A DNA stretch of 64,000 bases. Source: Sediminibacterium magnilacihabitans (GTDB lineage: Bacteria; Bacteroidota; Bacteroidia; Chitinophagales; Chitinophagaceae). The stretch spans positions 1 through 64,000 of the forward strand of contig PVEQ01000015.1 of NCBI GenBank assembly GCA_002973575.1, in the 5' to 3' direction. The notes under the pieces were generated by a model. That model did not search any database. It was given only the letters and a program-made list of their open reading frames with translations, and was not told where the DNA came from. Both the position numbers and the translations under genes were made by a program. This document shows, piece after piece, positions 62,606 to 64,000 of this stretch (the stretch's first letter is position 1; the number at the start of each line of letters is the position of its first letter).

Positions 62606-63475
62606 TTATTCCAATACACCAAATTTACCGGATTGAAACTCCTGGATCGCATCGTATATCTCTTCCTGCGTGTTCATCACAAAAGGTCCGTAACTGGCAA
62701 TCGGTTCGTCGATAGGTTCACCGCTCATTACAAGCAATATAGCTTGTTCTGCAGCTTTGATATTGATATCGGTGCCTTCGTTTTTGAATAATATAAAACT
62801 ATGTTCCGGCGCTTTCTCGCCATTCACTTCAATAGATCCGTTCACAACAAGTATCGCTGTATTATAATGAGCGGGCAGGCTGGTGCTGACTTCTTTACCT
62901 GCATTCAGTTTGATATCAAAGAGGTTCACAGGTGAATAAGTAGCAGCAGGTCCTTTTACGCCATTGAATTCACCGGCAATCACATTCACCACACCGCCGT
63001 CATTGGGCAATATCGCTTTCCCCATCATATCGGCTGTAAGCGCCTGGTAATGGGCGGGCGTCAACTTGTCTTTTTTGGGCAGGTTCACCCATAATTGCAC
63101 CATTTCAAACGGCCCGCCTTTTTTAGCGTATTCTTTTTCATGGTATTCTTTGTGCAGTATACCGCCACCAGCCGTCATCCATTGTACATCACCGGGATTG
63201 ATCACGCCGCTATTGCCCGCGCTATCGTGGTGTGCCACGCTTCCCTGGTAAGCAATAGTAACGGTTTCAAATCCTTTGTGCGGGTGCACATCTACACCAC
63301 GGGGAACAGCGGAGGGCCCGAAGTCATACGCAGCATTGAAATCGAGCATCAGGAAGGGACTGATCCTGCGCTGTAAAATATTAGCCCCCGGGATAAAATT
63401 ATACACCCGGAACCCATCTCCTACCATGCCCGGTCTGGCTGGCCTGGGTATTATTCTGTCGATTGATTTTTTCAT
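62606..63475 (-). CDS. Pirin-family protein (2)
   Basis: 289 residues from ATG 63475 (MKKSIDRIIPRPARPGMVGDGF). Motifs: DVHPHKGFETVTI, VAHHDSAGNSGVINPGDVQWMTAGGGILH and the second cupin half. The paralogue directly downstream has the same domain order, with a similar N-terminus (KKSI) and C-terminus (FVMNTQEE), suggesting a tandem duplication. The metal-binding His pattern (HPHKG) is intact. Confidence 0.9.
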   Translation of the reverse strand: MKKSIDRIIPRPARPGMVGDGFRVYNFIPGANILQRRISPFLMLDFNAAYDFGPSAVPRGVDVHPHKGFETVTIAYQGSVAHHDSAGNSGVINPGDVQWMTAGGGILHKEYHEKEYAKKGGPFEMVQLWVNLPKKDKLTPAHYQALTADMMGKAILPNDGGVVNVIAGEFNGVKGPAATYSPVNLFDIKLNAGKEVSTSLPAHYNTAILVVNGSIEVNGEKAPEHSFILFKNEGTDINIKAAEQAILLVMSGEPIDEPIASYGPFVMNTQEEIYDAIQEFQSGKFGVLE

Positions 63476-63591
63476 GATAAGCTCCTTTGAAATGTTTTTT
63501 ACAGTGTAAAAATACTCCGGGAGCCTGGCGGTCTCCAATAATCTACCTCAATAAAAAACCTTGACATAGATCAATGCTATTCGATGGCATT

Positions 63592-64000
63592 TTATTCCAG
63601 CAATCGGGATATCCTGATCATCTTCCCCTCTCCATTCACCCCTTCCAGTACTACCTGTAGTTTTTTACTGATGTCGTTATTATAGAACTCCAGTTTTACC
63701 CTTGGGCTCTTTTTATTCGTCAGTACATAAGGGTTCCAGTATAAAGTAGTTCTTACATCCGGGTCAAAGCTATCGGGAGATTTTTCATAAGAGGGACTAT
63801 AAAACTCTTTGAAACGGGAATAACCGCCCAGTATGGTGCTTTCCATACCGCGACTGTTGGCATCTGAGCGGCGACTATCTCCTCCTTTCTTTGTATAAAT
63901 GGCGATTGCTCCGCCACTGCCTCCGCCTGCAGATCCAAAGAAAGGCGGACGGAAGACTTTGATATAAGCGATATCTGTTACCGGTGTGCTTTGTACCATG
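63592..64000 (-). CDS. C-terminal end of a plug-domain/TonB-receptor-like protein (partial)
   Basis: The last 135 residues of a gene that continues beyond the right edge of the window. Visible are TDIAYIKVFRPPFFGSAGGGSGGAIAIYTKKG, read as segments, which resembles the TonB-dependent receptor plug end, then a C-terminal beta-rich tail of about 85 residues (LYWNPYVL... VKLEFYNNDISKKLQVVLEG) and no barrel. This suits the Bacteroidota proteins that carry a plug-like domain behind an alpha-2-macroglobulin (MG2) or carboxypeptidase-regulatory region. The start is outside the window. Confidence 0.7.
   Translation of the reverse strand, partial: MVQSTPVTDIAYIKVFRPPFFGSAGGGSGGAIAIYTKKGGDSRRSDANSRGMESTILGGYSRFKEFYSPSYEKSPDSFDPDVRTTLYWNPYVLTNKKSPRVKLEFYNNDISKKLQVVLEGVNGEGKMIRISRLLE

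Noticed and set aside
1..64000. CRISPR arrays, rRNA genes, insertion sequences with terminal repeats
   Set aside because: None seen: no regularly spaced 20-40-base repeats, no rRNA-like conserved stretches and no transposase-like frames. Only the heptamer array and palindromic repeats are present.

Overview
The window reads as a chromosomal segment of a Bacteroidota bacterium, most likely in or near the family Chitinophagaceae. Four things point there. A 1452-residue secreted HYR-repeat protein ends in a type IX secretion (Por) sorting domain. Several genes are preceded by the Bacteroidota -7 promoter element TAnnTTTG; the tRNA-Val gene has the full TTTG-N19-TAnnTTTG form. Small Cys-lipoproteins and conserved hypothetical secreted proteins typical of this group are frequent. 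Finally, the mix of families fits: LytTR regulators, DUF1835, NamZ/DUF1343, YtxJ, and a DPE2-like MalQ with two CBM20 domains. Gene density is high, strands alternate often, and neighbours commonly overlap by 4 to 20 bases. At least four genes appear to start with TTG.

Layout. 0.1-10.4 kb: T9SS cargo protein, a small secreted protein, a convergent LytTR response regulator / TPR histidine kinase pair, a TlpA-like thioredoxin, a SpoU-type RNA methyltransferase, and a perfect 50-bp palindromic terminator. 10.5-23 kb: dipeptide epimerase, MalQ, acyl-CoA carboxylase carboxyltransferase, PhzF, RNase HI, mannose-6-phosphate isomerase, YraN, a DUF885 peptidase-like protein and Tex. 23.1-25.5 kb: an accessory patch with a decayed DUF4143 ATPase and a three-gene hipB-hipS-hipT-like toxin-antitoxin operon behind a perfect inverted repeat. 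25.6-36.2 kb: exonuclease-GIY-YIG fusion, small membrane and lipoprotein genes, valS, PAP2 phosphatase, GNAT, an Lrp/AsnC regulator divergent from ahcY, a candidate secreted cysteine peptidase overlapping a lipoprotein gene, and a NodB-type deacetylase lipoprotein. 36.4-48.9 kb: POTRA/beta-barrel outer-membrane protein, DUF2911, EamA transporter, polyprenol-phosphate mannosyltransferase, DnaQ-type exonuclease, Mpl, YtxJ, an SDR protein, TauE/SafE, thiolase, a fulvocin-C-like Cys-rich lipoprotein, CvfB and a secreted protein. 48.9-58.8 kb: an SRPBCC protein and the topoisomerase IV block (parE, DUF1835, cupin, parC), NamZ, TcdA, a Ycf48-like protein and DUF486. 58.9-61.1 kb: tRNA-Val with a 2-kb islet inserted at its 3' half and bounded by a 45-bp direct repeat. 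61.1-64 kb: CDF transporter, two pirins and the 3' end of a further gene that runs off the window.

Most of the window is housekeeping or conserved accessory metabolism: cell-wall recycling (epimerase, Mpl, NamZ), tRNA and nucleic-acid maintenance (valS, RNase HI, Tex, topoisomerase IV, exonucleases, TcdA), glucan and mannose metabolism (MalQ, ManA, mannosyltransferase), and the methyl cycle (ahcY). The parts most worth a second look are the hipBST-like operon and its operator, the integrase-less tRNA-Val islet, the fulvocin-C-like lipoprotein, the candidate cysteine peptidase/lipoprotein pair, and several unusual repeats: a heptanucleotide array, a 50-bp palindrome and two dispersed-type inverted repeats. 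All family assignments come from reading motifs by eye; no database search was run.
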